Origin: Bacteroidales bacterium
Lineage (GTDB): Bacteria; Bacteroidota; Bacteroidia; Bacteroidales; F082
Length of the DNA stretch: 41,654 bases
Assembly (NCBI GenBank): GCA_017508895.1
Contig: JAFWRA010000086.1
Location: forward strand, 1 to 41,654
Direction of reading: 5' to 3'
Positions 25,613 through 33,698 of the stretch are shown here, piece after piece. The notes below the pieces were generated by a model. The model was not told where the DNA came from and did no database searches. It saw only the letters and a list, made by a program, of their open reading frames with translations. The position numbers were made by a program, and so were the translations under genes. How positions within the stretch are numbered: the first letter of the stretch is position 1; each line of letters opens with the position of its first letter.

Positions 25613-25629
25613 CAAAAATACTATTTTTG
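25613..25629. promoter_or_regulatory. 17-bp palindrome with back-to-back -7 elements; aroQ promoter
   Basis: CAAAAATA-C-TATTTTTG. The right half (25622-25629) is a plus-strand TATTTTTG 14 bases before the aroQ ATG. The left half is the same element facing the aldo/keto reductase. It is a smaller version of the symmetric arrangement at 5715-5766. Confidence 0.6.
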
Positions 25630-25643
25630 CAAAAATTTTCATA

Positions 25644-26057
25644 ATGAAAATACTTATCCTCAATGGCCCAAACCTCAATCTTCTCGGCAGGCGTGAGCCC
25701 GAAATCTACGGCTCTGTTTCATTCGAAACTTATCTTGAACAACTCAAATCACAATTCCCACAGCATCAAATAGTTTACTACCAGTCCAACCATGAAGGCT
25801 GTCTTATCGATAAACTTCAGGAAGCCGATGGAGACTATGATGCCGTGGTGATGAACCCTGGAGGCTACGCCCACACTTCCATTGCCCTAGCCGACTGCAT
25901 TCGCGCCATTAGCATTCCCGTTGTTGAAGTTCACATTTCCGACATCACGAGACGGGAGCCCTACCGCAAGCATTCTTTCACTGCAGAGGCCTGCATGAAA
26001 TGCATCTCCGGTTTGGGTTTGGAAGGCTATGCTAAAGCGATTGAAATACTTATGTAA
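25644..26057 (+). CDS. aroQ: 3-dehydroquinate dehydratase, type II
   Basis: Catalyses the third step of the shikimate pathway. 137 residues, in the usual 140-150 range. Family motifs in order: NGPNLNLLGRREPEIYG (catalytic Tyr22 and flexible-loop Arg), QSNHEGCLIDKL, NPGGYAHTSIAL (catalytic His region), VEVHISDITRREPYRKHS. The start at 25644 is fixed by the MKILILNGPN opening; the longer reading from 25569 runs through the promoter. It ends 8 bases inside the convergent glycosyltransferase gene, so the two coding regions overlap tail to tail. Confidence 0.96.
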   Translation: MKILILNGPNLNLLGRREPEIYGSVSFETYLEQLKSQFPQHQIVYYQSNHEGCLIDKLQEADGDYDAVVMNPGGYAHTSIALADCIRAISIPVVEVHISDITRREPYRKHSFTAEACMKCISGLGLEGYAKAIEILM

Positions 26058-27069
26058 AACTACTTTCCTTCAACTCGCTGAACTTCTTCTTGCCTCGAAC
26101 GATGCTCTCGAAAACAATATTCTTCCGATAAATGCAACTCACCAACTTATGTTCACTGCATCTGCGTTTTTCGCGAAGTTCTTTCAGCCTTTTGTAGAAA
26201 TCCCAATGAGCCTTGAAGACCATCCTAAAGTCTTTAGGGCAACCCTCAATGAGGAACTTGAACGCCGCCACCCAGTCTAAGAAGATGCGGTAGAGTATGA
26301 TGCGATGCACACGATGTTTGGGCAGGTTTTTCACCAAAAGCGAAAGATTGTTGCGAAAATTCAAGTAAGTCTTACGTGGTGAATTTTTCGGCAAAGTACC
26401 ACCTCCAATATGGAAAACCCACGACTGCGGACAACAATACACTTTGAAGCCGGCATTCTTTAGCCGCCAGCAAAGGTCGATCTCCTCCATGTGGGCAAAG
26501 AAACTATCGTCCAAGCCGCCCAACTGATGGTACAAATCTGCGCGGACGAACATGCAAGCCCCAGTTGCCCAAAAGACTTCCATTGGGGTATCGTACTGAT
26601 GCTCGTCCTTCTCAAGGTTTTGGAACACACGTCCGCGACAGAAGGGATAGCCGTACTTGTCGATGAAACCGCCACTGGCCCCGGCATATTCAAATTGTTC
26701 TTTATGATAATAGGATAGAATTTTCGGTTGGCATGCAGCTATCTGAGGGTCATTATCCATCATCTCAATGACAGGCTCTATCCAATGCGGCGCCACTTCG
26801 ATATCAGAATTGAGCAGCACATAATACTGTGCTTCTATCTGTCGCAAAGCCAAGTTGTATCCCGTGGCGAAGCCTCCATTGCTGCCGTTTTCAATCAGTC
26901 TAATCTCAGGGAAACGTTCCCGCATAAATGCCACAGACTCGTCAGTTGAGGCATTATCGGCCACGACAATCTCCGCCAAGTTCGGGTCACAGTTGGCTAT
27001 GACATTGGGAAGGAACTGTTCGAGGAACTTCTTTCCATTATAGTTCAATATGACGACAGCCACTTTCAT
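26050..27069 (-). CDS. Family 2 glycosyltransferase (rhamnosyltransferase-like)
   Basis: 339 residues. The GT-A fold opens with VVILNYNG and VVADNASTDES; the metal-binding segment is LLNSDIEV and the acceptor/catalytic region ends in EEIDLCWRLKNAGFKV, as in WbbL-type transferases. The C-terminal 80 residues are basic and amphipathic, consistent with membrane association, and no clear transmembrane helix is seen. The start overlaps the acyltransferase stop by four bases, placing it last in the operon GWxTD protein - acyltransferase - glycosyltransferase. Addition of a sugar to a lipid-linked glycan or lipopolysaccharide is likely. Confidence 0.92.
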   Translation of the reverse strand: MKVAVVILNYNGKKFLEQFLPNVIANCDPNLAEIVVADNASTDESVAFMRERFPEIRLIENGSNGGFATGYNLALRQIEAQYYVLLNSDIEVAPHWIEPVIEMMDNDPQIAACQPKILSYYHKEQFEYAGASGGFIDKYGYPFCRGRVFQNLEKDEHQYDTPMEVFWATGACMFVRADLYHQLGGLDDSFFAHMEEIDLCWRLKNAGFKVYCCPQSWVFHIGGGTLPKNSPRKTYLNFRNNLSLLVKNLPKHRVHRIILYRIFLDWVAAFKFLIEGCPKDFRMVFKAHWDFYKRLKELREKRRCSEHKLVSCIYRKNIVFESIVRGKKKFSELKESSFT

Positions 27070-27950
27070 GCCTCAGCCTGTTTTTTTTGGTGTTTCCATC
27101 GACGATGCGACCACAGCCAATTGTCGGGTTGCCCTTCTATGAATCGTTCCACACAACGCGCATAACGTTCCATGATATAACCCTTTTCCGTCTCCTTAGG
27201 ATTGTCAGTAATCAACTCAAATGTCACCTCATAACGTCCTCTACCTGTCCGTTTCATGGCCACGAAGACCACAGCATAATCAAGCTTCTTTGCGATACGT
27301 TCCAATCCAGTGAACCAACAGGTCTCCTGATGCAGAAACTCGTTCCAATAATCAGAATCCAAGCCATGTGAGGTCTGGTCAGCTACCATCAGAACGGCAT
27401 TTTGACTCTCGCGCAATTGCATCAGCCTACGCAAAGCCGAGTTGGACTCCACCATCTCCAAACTGCAGTCTTTTGTACGCAAATAGAGCATAAGACGCTC
27501 AAAAACAGGATTCTCCACCTTTTTATAGACAGCCAGGCAATTATGATTCGAGAGGTCGGGCATCATTTTACCAAACCATTCCCAGTTGCCAGAATGCGGA
27601 ATGGCGTAAAACACATTCTTATGCTGTTCGTATAATTGTTTTATCAGCTCCAGATTGGTGTACGTGAGACGGTTTTTATAACCATCCGATTCCATGCACA
27701 ACATTTTGGGAGCTTCCACAAACAAATCACAGAGATTACGATAAAAGTGTTTCTCAACCAACTTTACATCCCGAGCATTTTTCTCAGGAAAAGAACGCAT
27801 AAGATTCTGCCTGACCACTTTACGTCGATAACGCAACACATGGTAAAACAAAAGGTAGTATATGTCAGACTTAAGATAAAGAAGCCAATAAGGATGGTAG
27901 GAGAGAAAATCCATCCACAACTTCACAATATGAAACCCAATTTTAGACAT
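27066..27950 (-). CDS. LpxL/HtrB-like lipid A acyltransferase
   Basis: 294 residues of the LPLAT superfamily. The catalytic HX4E motif is His119-S-G-N-W-Glu124, and the N-terminus has a hydrophobic segment typical of membrane-anchored late acyltransferases (YWLLYLKSDIYYLLFYHVLRYRRKVVRQNLMRSFPEK). MVADQTSHGLD and WLWSHRRWK are further family motifs. It probably adds a secondary acyl chain to lipid A. It lies three bases after the GWxTD gene and overlaps the glycosyltransferase by four bases, so it is the middle gene of an envelope operon. Confidence 0.9.
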   Translation of the reverse strand: MSKIGFHIVKLWMDFLSYHPYWLLYLKSDIYYLLFYHVLRYRRKVVRQNLMRSFPEKNARDVKLVEKHFYRNLCDLFVEAPKMLCMESDGYKNRLTYTNLELIKQLYEQHKNVFYAIPHSGNWEWFGKMMPDLSNHNCLAVYKKVENPVFERLMLYLRTKDCSLEMVESNSALRRLMQLRESQNAVLMVADQTSHGLDSDYWNEFLHQETCWFTGLERIAKKLDYAVVFVAMKRTGRGRYEVTFELITDNPKETEKGYIMERYARCVERFIEGQPDNWLWSHRRWKHQKKQAEA

Positions 27951-27953
27951 AGG

Positions 27954-29423
27954 TTATCTGGGATTATCATAGTAATCACCTGCATGCGAGCCCCAGCCCT
28001 TTTCGTACTCAGTTTGGTCAACGCCTTGGTCCGAACCATAGATGCGCCTATAAACCTCAAGCTGCCAGCGAGGGTTGTTAATTTCACCAATCATATCGGA
28101 ATGAATCAAATGATAATCATTGGTGGAACGATCTTTCGACATGAAAACAAAACGCTTGTTGCGTTGGTGAGCCACCTCATAATAATGCCAAATTTGGTAT
28201 GGATAAGCACCTGGCTCATCTACGCTTTCCACAATTTGGTCAGGCTGACCATATTTCAGGAACACATACCCGCGGTCGGTGCGATAACCAGGAAATGAAG
28301 TTGTATTAAACGACATATTCACACGTTTGACAGCTGCCAAATAATCATCAAAACCTTGTTTGGGATTCATCGGCGAACGAGAGCTCCAAAAGTTGAACAG
28401 GAATTGCTGCATGGTTTTCACATCGCTTGTTTTCAAAAGATTGGAAGAATAATCGCGTTCAATTTCCGTGCAAATCGGATCCAAATAGCGTATGTATTTG
28501 CGCAAGGTATCAAGGTTTTCAATTGTACTGACAAAGGTATTGGCGATGCTCACCCCTGCAAGGTCGCCCATATCATAGCTCGCATTAGGATTGCTTCTTT
28601 GAAAGAAAGCACTGTTAGAGCAAATCAAGCTATTGCTGCGGTCACGCACTTCGACGACAAGATAATAATTGCCAGAGGGCAAATCTTTGATGTCGATACT
28701 ATGGAGTAACACATTCACTTTGCTCACATCATAACGCTTGGCAAAGAAATAATTCTGCATCCGGTTCGACGATTCAACAGTCTCAATGTAATAATTGACC
28801 AAAAACTTGCCTTCGTCATACAATTTGTTGCTATTGTAAATCTCAGAATAGAAATTCAGTTTTTCCTCATTTGAGCCGTAGAAAGGATAAACTCTAGGCA
28901 AGAAGTCATACCCGCTCTTGGTGCAAGATGAGGGCTTGAGAGCTTTAGTATAAGAGTCAAAAAGCAGGATATCGGAAACCGAAGGCACATTTTCAGGATA
29001 GTTGACTTCAACAGTAACCGTCTCTTTTGGCAAGGCATCACCACTGTTCAAATCCGTAATGCTGATTTCCATCTGATATTCACCGTTTTCCAGCGAGAAA
29101 CGCTGTTGATCGATAAAAGCGCCATCAATATTAGCTGTGTCGGTCACCACAGGGCTATCCAATGCCACCTTAGAGAAAGTGGATTCCTCTCCTTTTCTGA
29201 AAATGGTCACAATCTCCACTGACGCCTTGAACTTGCCTGGTTCAAACTCCTTGTAGACCGCCGAACGGCAATCAAAGGCAAGTGCGTTCTCTACAAAAGG
29301 CGTCACTCCTGGAGCACAGTATGTAGTTGTGGAAAGATAAGATTTCAGTCGCTTCGGTTTCATTTGGGCTGTACCCGAAAAGACCAAAAGGACAAGTGAT
29401 AGAATTACAAATATACGTTTCAT
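27954..29423 (-). CDS. GWxTD-domain exported protein
   Basis: 489 residues from the start at 29423, chosen because a clean signal peptide (MKRIFVILSLVLLVFSGTAQ) begins there and a TACTTTTG promoter lies just upstream; the in-frame Met at 29498 is upstream of that promoter. The N-terminal 300 residues are beta-rich and lipocalin- or Ig-like in texture. The C-terminal region has GYRTDRGYVFLKYGQPDQI, the GWxTD motif (here GYRTD), then HYYEVAHQRNKRFVF and NPRWQLEVYRR. The GWxTD domain is common in Bacteroidota and Acidobacteriota exported proteins; its function is not established. Leading an operon with acyl- and glycosyl-transferases suggests envelope work. Confidence 0.85.
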   Translation of the reverse strand: MKRIFVILSLVLLVFSGTAQMKPKRLKSYLSTTTYCAPGVTPFVENALAFDCRSAVYKEFEPGKFKASVEIVTIFRKGEESTFSKVALDSPVVTDTANIDGAFIDQQRFSLENGEYQMEISITDLNSGDALPKETVTVEVNYPENVPSVSDILLFDSYTKALKPSSCTKSGYDFLPRVYPFYGSNEEKLNFYSEIYNSNKLYDEGKFLVNYYIETVESSNRMQNYFFAKRYDVSKVNVLLHSIDIKDLPSGNYYLVVEVRDRSNSLICSNSAFFQRSNPNASYDMGDLAGVSIANTFVSTIENLDTLRKYIRYLDPICTEIERDYSSNLLKTSDVKTMQQFLFNFWSSRSPMNPKQGFDDYLAAVKRVNMSFNTTSFPGYRTDRGYVFLKYGQPDQIVESVDEPGAYPYQIWHYYEVAHQRNKRFVFMSKDRSTNDYHLIHSDMIGEINNPRWQLEVYRRIYGSDQGVDQTEYEKGWGSHAGDYYDNPR

Positions 29424-29440
29424 AGCTCTAAAATTTTCGA

Positions 29441-29448
29441 CAAAAGTA
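29441..29448 (-). promoter_or_regulatory. -7 element of the GWxTD envelope operon
   Basis: Minus-strand TACTTTTG, 17 bases before the start at 29423. It supports that start over 29498. Confidence 0.6.
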
Positions 29449-29538
29449 TTACTTATTTGATGGCATGGCAACATTTTTCGCATCTCATTTCTCAACAATT
29501 CTCAACATTTTCAATATAAACAATTGATCTATAATAAT

Positions 29539-31173
29539 TTATAAAATATCTTTCAAATAACCGATAACAGCCTGTTCTAGATTATCTCCCCGGTTCATAG
29601 CCGACAAAATCTTGTTTGTCCTTCGATTGGCCCCACTATAGGAAATGCCTTCCAGCACTGCGATTTCAGCATCGTTCATGCCTAACATGCCCAAACAGCA
29701 ATGACGCAAGTCAGCAACGTTTAGGTCAGAATAGTCTTTCAAAAAACGCGAAGAGAAGTCGGGAAAACAATGGTTTGCCTCGTGTACAAGACTTATGTAA
29801 TCCATCTCCTTCAGTTTCAGTTTGGGATATACGCCCACATTCTTTATCATAATGTCCTTACCCTCCACTGATTGTCGAATTTTTGACACGATGTGGCTGT
29901 TTGAGAAAGTGTTCCAGGCTTCATTGAAATCAACGCGCTGATTATCAAGCAACTCTTTGGTATCGTTCAACACCTGTGACATTTGCTCTATCTCATGGTC
30001 CTTGTCTGCACTTTCCTGCTCATGTTTTTGTACTATAGTGGTAATTTTATTCTCTATATGATTGATACGCTTACGGTTTCGGACAATGATATATGCCATA
30101 AAGACAATGACCAGCAACAAAAACAGCGAAACTATCAAAGAGGAGGTACTTGTGTCTTCTTTTGAAGAGGCGGGATCCGTTTTTGGATGATTATATTCAT
30201 CAAAAAGGTATTCTATTTCCATCTTTTTCGAAGCCATACGGGTCTCCATCATAGCGTTCTCGACATAATAACGTGTATAGGACAACTCTTCCTCTGACAT
30301 ACCTTTTTCGCGGAAAACCTCTGCAAGCTTAACTGCAGCATCAACACGAGCATAACGGTCGCCCTTCAGAAACGCTTGCTCCAAATGGGGAACCGCAGAA
30401 TCAAATTGTTGAATCTCATAGTATTTTACGCCAATAACCAATTGAAACAAGTCATCACTAACCGTACCTAATTTTTCGGCCTCCTGCAAGCATGCCAAAG
30501 CTTTGTCATACTGCTTTTGGGACTGATAAATAGCCGCTTCAAAGCGTTTCATTGCCGCAAGATCAGGTCCAGATTCATAAAACGACGATGCTTTTTGGCA
30601 AGTCTCAAAAGCGGACTCCTGCAAGCCATAACGATATAAGATTTCCGACAAACGTGTGTAAATCAAAGCAATAAAACGCGATTCTTGGGAACTAACAGCC
30701 TCTTGCGACTTCATCATACTCAAGGCATACAAATAATACGAGAAGGCTTTCACATCATCTTGAACGAAGGAATATTCCACACCTTTATAATAATAGGCAT
30801 TGGCACGAAGAAACTGTAACTCGGAATCCTCAGGATATTGCCCGGCCACGCTATCATAAAAGGCGATCACAGGCAACAGGTCTGGACTCTGCTCCGAAAG
30901 ACTACGGTTTTTGTATTGAGCCTGTACCTCACGTAACAGCAATTCGTTAGCGTCAAAAGTAGTGAAAGGGTTGGTTGAAGCCATTTTTCGAAGTGCCAAA
31001 AGACTATCGGCTGCTGACGAAGGATCCGTTTCCAGCAAAGCTTCCACCGTTTTCAATTCTTTGAAATGATGAGGGGCATTTTGCTGCGTAAACACCGATT
31101 TTTGCCTTGAGCAAGCATAAAGCAGTGCCGCACAGAGCAAAAACAAGATAAACGAAGCGCCCTTTACCTTCAT
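29539..31173 (-). CDS. TPR - membrane helix - coiled coil protein with C-terminal HTH-like region
   Basis: 544 residues. The N-terminal signal ends LLYAC (lipobox-like, Cys21). Residues about 40-320 are tetratricopeptide-type helical pairs (for example AAIYQSQKQYDKALACLQEAEKLG). One transmembrane helix follows at about 345-365 (LIVSLFLLLVIVFMAYIIV), then a coiled coil of about 50 residues, and a C-terminal 120-residue region with DLRHCCLGMLGMNDAEIAVLEGIS and ANRRTNKILS resembling a LuxR-like helix-turn-helix. Bacteroidales carry many such one-protein sensor-regulators. Binding of DNA from the membrane is inferred. It is a single gene behind TATCTTTG at 31204-31197. Confidence 0.78.
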   Translation of the reverse strand: MKVKGASFILFLLCAALLYACSRQKSVFTQQNAPHHFKELKTVEALLETDPSSAADSLLALRKMASTNPFTTFDANELLLREVQAQYKNRSLSEQSPDLLPVIAFYDSVAGQYPEDSELQFLRANAYYYKGVEYSFVQDDVKAFSYYLYALSMMKSQEAVSSQESRFIALIYTRLSEILYRYGLQESAFETCQKASSFYESGPDLAAMKRFEAAIYQSQKQYDKALACLQEAEKLGTVSDDLFQLVIGVKYYEIQQFDSAVPHLEQAFLKGDRYARVDAAVKLAEVFREKGMSEEELSYTRYYVENAMMETRMASKKMEIEYLFDEYNHPKTDPASSKEDTSTSSLIVSLFLLLVIVFMAYIIVRNRKRINHIENKITTIVQKHEQESADKDHEIEQMSQVLNDTKELLDNQRVDFNEAWNTFSNSHIVSKIRQSVEGKDIMIKNVGVYPKLKLKEMDYISLVHEANHCFPDFSSRFLKDYSDLNVADLRHCCLGMLGMNDAEIAVLEGISYSGANRRTNKILSAMNRGDNLEQAVIGYLKDIL

Positions 31174-31196
31174 AAAACATAGTTCTTTCAGTGTTG

Positions 31197-31204
31197 CAAA
31201 GATA
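31197..31204 (-). promoter_or_regulatory. -7 element of the TPR protein promoter
   Basis: Minus-strand TATCTTTG, 23 bases before the start at 31173. It is divergent from the tRNA-Ser promoter. Confidence 0.6.
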
Positions 31205-31265
31205 CGGGTTTTCGGCGGAAAAAAGTTTTTTTTCGTGATTTTTCTTGACCTATCGAAAAATGTTG

Positions 31266-31273
31266 TACTTTTG
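31266..31273 (+). promoter_or_regulatory. -7 element of the tRNA-Ser promoter
   Basis: TACTTTTG, only four bases before the first base of the mature tRNA-Ser(TGA). A TTGACC lies 15 bases upstream. The tRNA pair, and perhaps the ATP-grasp genes behind it, start here, as no other TAnnTTTG is seen before 31561. Confidence 0.65.
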
Positions 31274-31277
31274 CAGC

Positions 31278-31362
31278 GGAGATATGGCTGAGTGGTCGAT
31301 AGCGGCGGTCTTGAAAACCGTTAAGCCGAAAGGCTTCGGGGGTTCGAATCCCTCTGTCTCCG
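31278..31362 (+). tRNA. tRNA-Ser (anticodon TGA)
   Basis: 85 bases. The acceptor stem GGAGATA pairs with TGTCTCC, with discriminator G. The anticodon loop CTTGAAA gives anticodon TGA (reads UCA and related serine codons). The variable arm is long, as in class II tRNAs, and the T-arm is GGGGTTCGAATCCC. CCA is not encoded. A hairpin GGCGACT-GAT-AGTCGCC (31367-31383) follows immediately. Confidence 0.95.
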
Positions 31363-31416
31363 CAAGGGCGACTGATAGTCGCCTTCGTTTTGTCAGACCA
31401 TCTGACGTAGAGGTCA

Positions 31417-31502
31417 GGAGAGATGCCGGAGTGGTCGATCGGGGCGGTCTCGAAAACCGTTGAACGCTTTGCGTTCCAAGGGTTCGAATCCCTTTCTCTC
31501 CG
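31417..31502 (+). tRNA. tRNA-Ser (anticodon CGA)
   Basis: 86 bases. The acceptor stem GGAGAGA pairs with TCTCTCC, with discriminator G. The anticodon loop CTCGAAA gives CGA (reads UCG). It has a long variable arm and the T-arm GGGTTCGAATCCC. CCA is not encoded. It lies 54 bases after tRNA-Ser(TGA); the spacer has small hairpins (31367-31383, 31392-31406). An 8-bp hairpin (31507-31514 with 31527-31534) follows. Its 3' end is echoed at 34782-34803. Confidence 0.95.
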
Positions 31503-31560
31503 CAAAGATTAAGCAGCTAAGAGGAAGCTTAATCAAACAAAAAATAAAGCAATTACCTCC

Positions 31561-32616
31561 ATGTTTATTGTTACAAAGATTGTAAACTTTTTGAACCATA
31601 ATGCCGAAGAGAAATATTGGCATAGTGAGGATGTTGAACTATCAAAACAAGTAACTCTCCCTGAGCTTACTTCAGAAGAACTATTGGCCTTACGGAAAAC
31701 ATGGCCGTGTTTTAAATTCGGGGAAAAAGATATTATTTTAGCAAGGCTTTTTAAAAAAGAAAATGGTTTTGATCCCTTCTATCTTGTCGGAAGTTATCAT
31801 TGGGTATTGATGATAAAGCAAATAAACCCTCACAGTCAAATCTGTTCTTTGGTAAATAAAACATTATCAGATATTTATTTTCCAGGAATACCATTTCCTA
31901 AATCATATATTAGATGCATAAATAATGTCTTGTATGATAAAGGAATGAATATGATCTCATTTGAAAAGGCAGTTCATTTTTTGATGGAGAAAAAAAGATT
32001 TGTCATTAAACCAGGGCTAAATTCCAAACAAGGACATGGCGTTAAAATAATAGATTTACAACAAGTTGAAAATCCTTCAAAAGAATGGTTTAAAGAATTA
32101 TTTAATAATTCTACCAATAATTTCATTATTCAAGAGATAGCCGAACATCATGCTGATATAGCACGCCTCAATTCGACATCATTGAATTGCTGTCGTATTA
32201 CTTCAATCTATATCAATGGAAAATACGCCTATGGGGCCATGCTTAAAATTGGGAAAAATGGTTCTGTTTTGGATAATTGGAACAGTGGATATTTAGTTGG
32301 TATTAATAAGGAAGGTAGATTAAATGATGTCGGATGGGATGATTCATTCCACATGGTAACCAAAACAGACAATGGGATACAATTTGGCGGTCTTAAATAC
32401 CCATGTTTTGATACTCTTGTTTCTTCCGTAGAGCAATATCATAAGAAGTATTTTCCCCAATGTGGTCTTATTGGTTGGGATGTTTTTATTGACAATAACA
32501 ATAGACCTATTGTTATTGAAGCGAACATGATTCTCCCAGGAATCATAGCTGAGCAATTATGTTCAGGACCCTTTTTTAAAGATGTCCATGACGAGTTGGT
32601 CAAACGTTTAATGTAA
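31561..32616 (+). CDS. Sugar-transfer-associated ATP-grasp protein, copy 1
   Basis: 351 residues, cytoplasmic, no signal. Matches the ATPgrasp_ST type by motif: FVIKP (Lys150), QGHGVKIIDL, NFIIQE (Glu192), LNSTSLNCCRIT (Cys210-Cys211-Arg212), GWDVFID (Asp307) and VIEAN (Glu320, Asn322), the nucleotide- and magnesium-binding series of ATP-grasp ligases. Family members occur in surface-polysaccharide clusters and are thought to ligate a carboxylate to an amine; the substrate is unknown. It begins 58 bases after tRNA-Ser(CGA). Base composition is visibly more AT-rich than the neighbours (many AAA, AAT, ATA codons), suggesting transfer. It is the first of three tandem paralogues of identical length. 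Confidence 0.85.
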   Translation: MFIVTKIVNFLNHNAEEKYWHSEDVELSKQVTLPELTSEELLALRKTWPCFKFGEKDIILARLFKKENGFDPFYLVGSYHWVLMIKQINPHSQICSLVNKTLSDIYFPGIPFPKSYIRCINNVLYDKGMNMISFEKAVHFLMEKKRFVIKPGLNSKQGHGVKIIDLQQVENPSKEWFKELFNNSTNNFIIQEIAEHHADIARLNSTSLNCCRITSIYINGKYAYGAMLKIGKNGSVLDNWNSGYLVGINKEGRLNDVGWDDSFHMVTKTDNGIQFGGLKYPCFDTLVSSVEQYHKKYFPQCGLIGWDVFIDNNNRPIVIEANMILPGIIAEQLCSGPFFKDVHDELVKRLM

Positions 32617-32629
32617 AAAAAGTACACCT

Positions 32630-33685
32630 ATGTTTATCGTAAGCAAAATAGTAGGTCGTTTAAACCGGAATGCCGAAGAGAAATATTGGCATAGTGATGA
32701 TGTCAATAAAACAAAGCACCTTGACCTTCCGGAACTCACTTCGGAAGAATTTTTGTTGTTGCAGAAGACATGGCCATGTTTTAGGTTTGGGAAAAAAGAC
32801 GTCATATGGGCCAAATTATATAAAAAAGAATATGGCTTTGATCCATATTTTATTAGTAGCGGATATCATAGTATAGTGATAAAAGATAGGATAAACCCAT
32901 ACGAACAAATTTGTTCTCTAGAGAACAAAGCATTGGTAGATTCATATTTTTTTGAGATACCCTATCCTGAAACATATATTAGATGTATTAACAACATCCT
33001 ATATGACAAGAAAATGAATAGGATTTCGTTTGAGAAAGCTGTTCGTTTATTAATGGAGAAAATAAAGTTTGTTATCAAGCCTGCTTTGTACTCTATGCAA
33101 GGACTAGGAGTAAAGATAATAGATTTGCAAAAAGTGGACAATGTTTCGGAAAAATGGTTTAAAGAACTGTTCTCTAATGCCTCCTACAATTTCATCATTC
33201 AAGAGATTGTTATCCAACATCCAGATATCGCATGCCTCAATCCCACATCGTTGAACTGCTGCCGAATTACTTCTGTCTATGTCGGAGGGAAATACACATA
33301 CGCAGCCATGCTTAAAATCGGGAAAAAAGGTTCTATAATAGATAATTGGAACAGTAGCTATTTGGTGGGAATTAATAAGGATGGGGTATTAAATGAAGTT
33401 GGATGGGATCATTCATTTCAAAAAGTAACCAAAACAGACAATGGAATTTCATTCGGTGGCATTAAATACCCTTGTTTCGACAATTTGGTTTCTTCTGTAG
33501 AATACTATCATAAGAAATGCTTCCCACAATGTGCGATTGTTGGATGGGATGCTTTAATTGATAATAATAACAAGCCAATTGTGATTGAAGCAAATTTATC
33601 ATCACCTGGCATCACTGCAGAGCAATTATGTTCAGGACCGTTTTTTAAAGATGTCCATGACGAAGTAGTCAAGCGTTTAATGTAA
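32630..33685 (+). CDS. Sugar-transfer-associated ATP-grasp protein, copy 2
   Basis: 351 residues, aligning with copies 1 and 3 end to end without a single gap. All predicted ATP-binding residues are kept (FVIKP, NFIIQE, LNPTSLNCCRIT, GWDALID, VIEAN). Differences cluster in residues 60-115 and 150-200, the parts likely to shape the substrate site. It starts 13 bases after copy 1 behind a short A-run and a leader very similar to that of copy 3 (AAAAAA-TACA-CTATG). The start-to-start distance to both neighbours is exactly 1069 bases. It is probably co-transcribed with the other copies. Product specificity is unknown. Confidence 0.85.
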   Translation: MFIVSKIVGRLNRNAEEKYWHSDDVNKTKHLDLPELTSEEFLLLQKTWPCFRFGKKDVIWAKLYKKEYGFDPYFISSGYHSIVIKDRINPYEQICSLENKALVDSYFFEIPYPETYIRCINNILYDKKMNRISFEKAVRLLMEKIKFVIKPALYSMQGLGVKIIDLQKVDNVSEKWFKELFSNASYNFIIQEIVIQHPDIACLNPTSLNCCRITSVYVGGKYTYAAMLKIGKKGSIIDNWNSSYLVGINKDGVLNEVGWDHSFQKVTKTDNGISFGGIKYPCFDNLVSSVEYYHKKCFPQCAIVGWDALIDNNNKPIVIEANLSSPGITAEQLCSGPFFKDVHDEVVKRLM

Positions 33686-33698
33686 AAAAATTACATCT

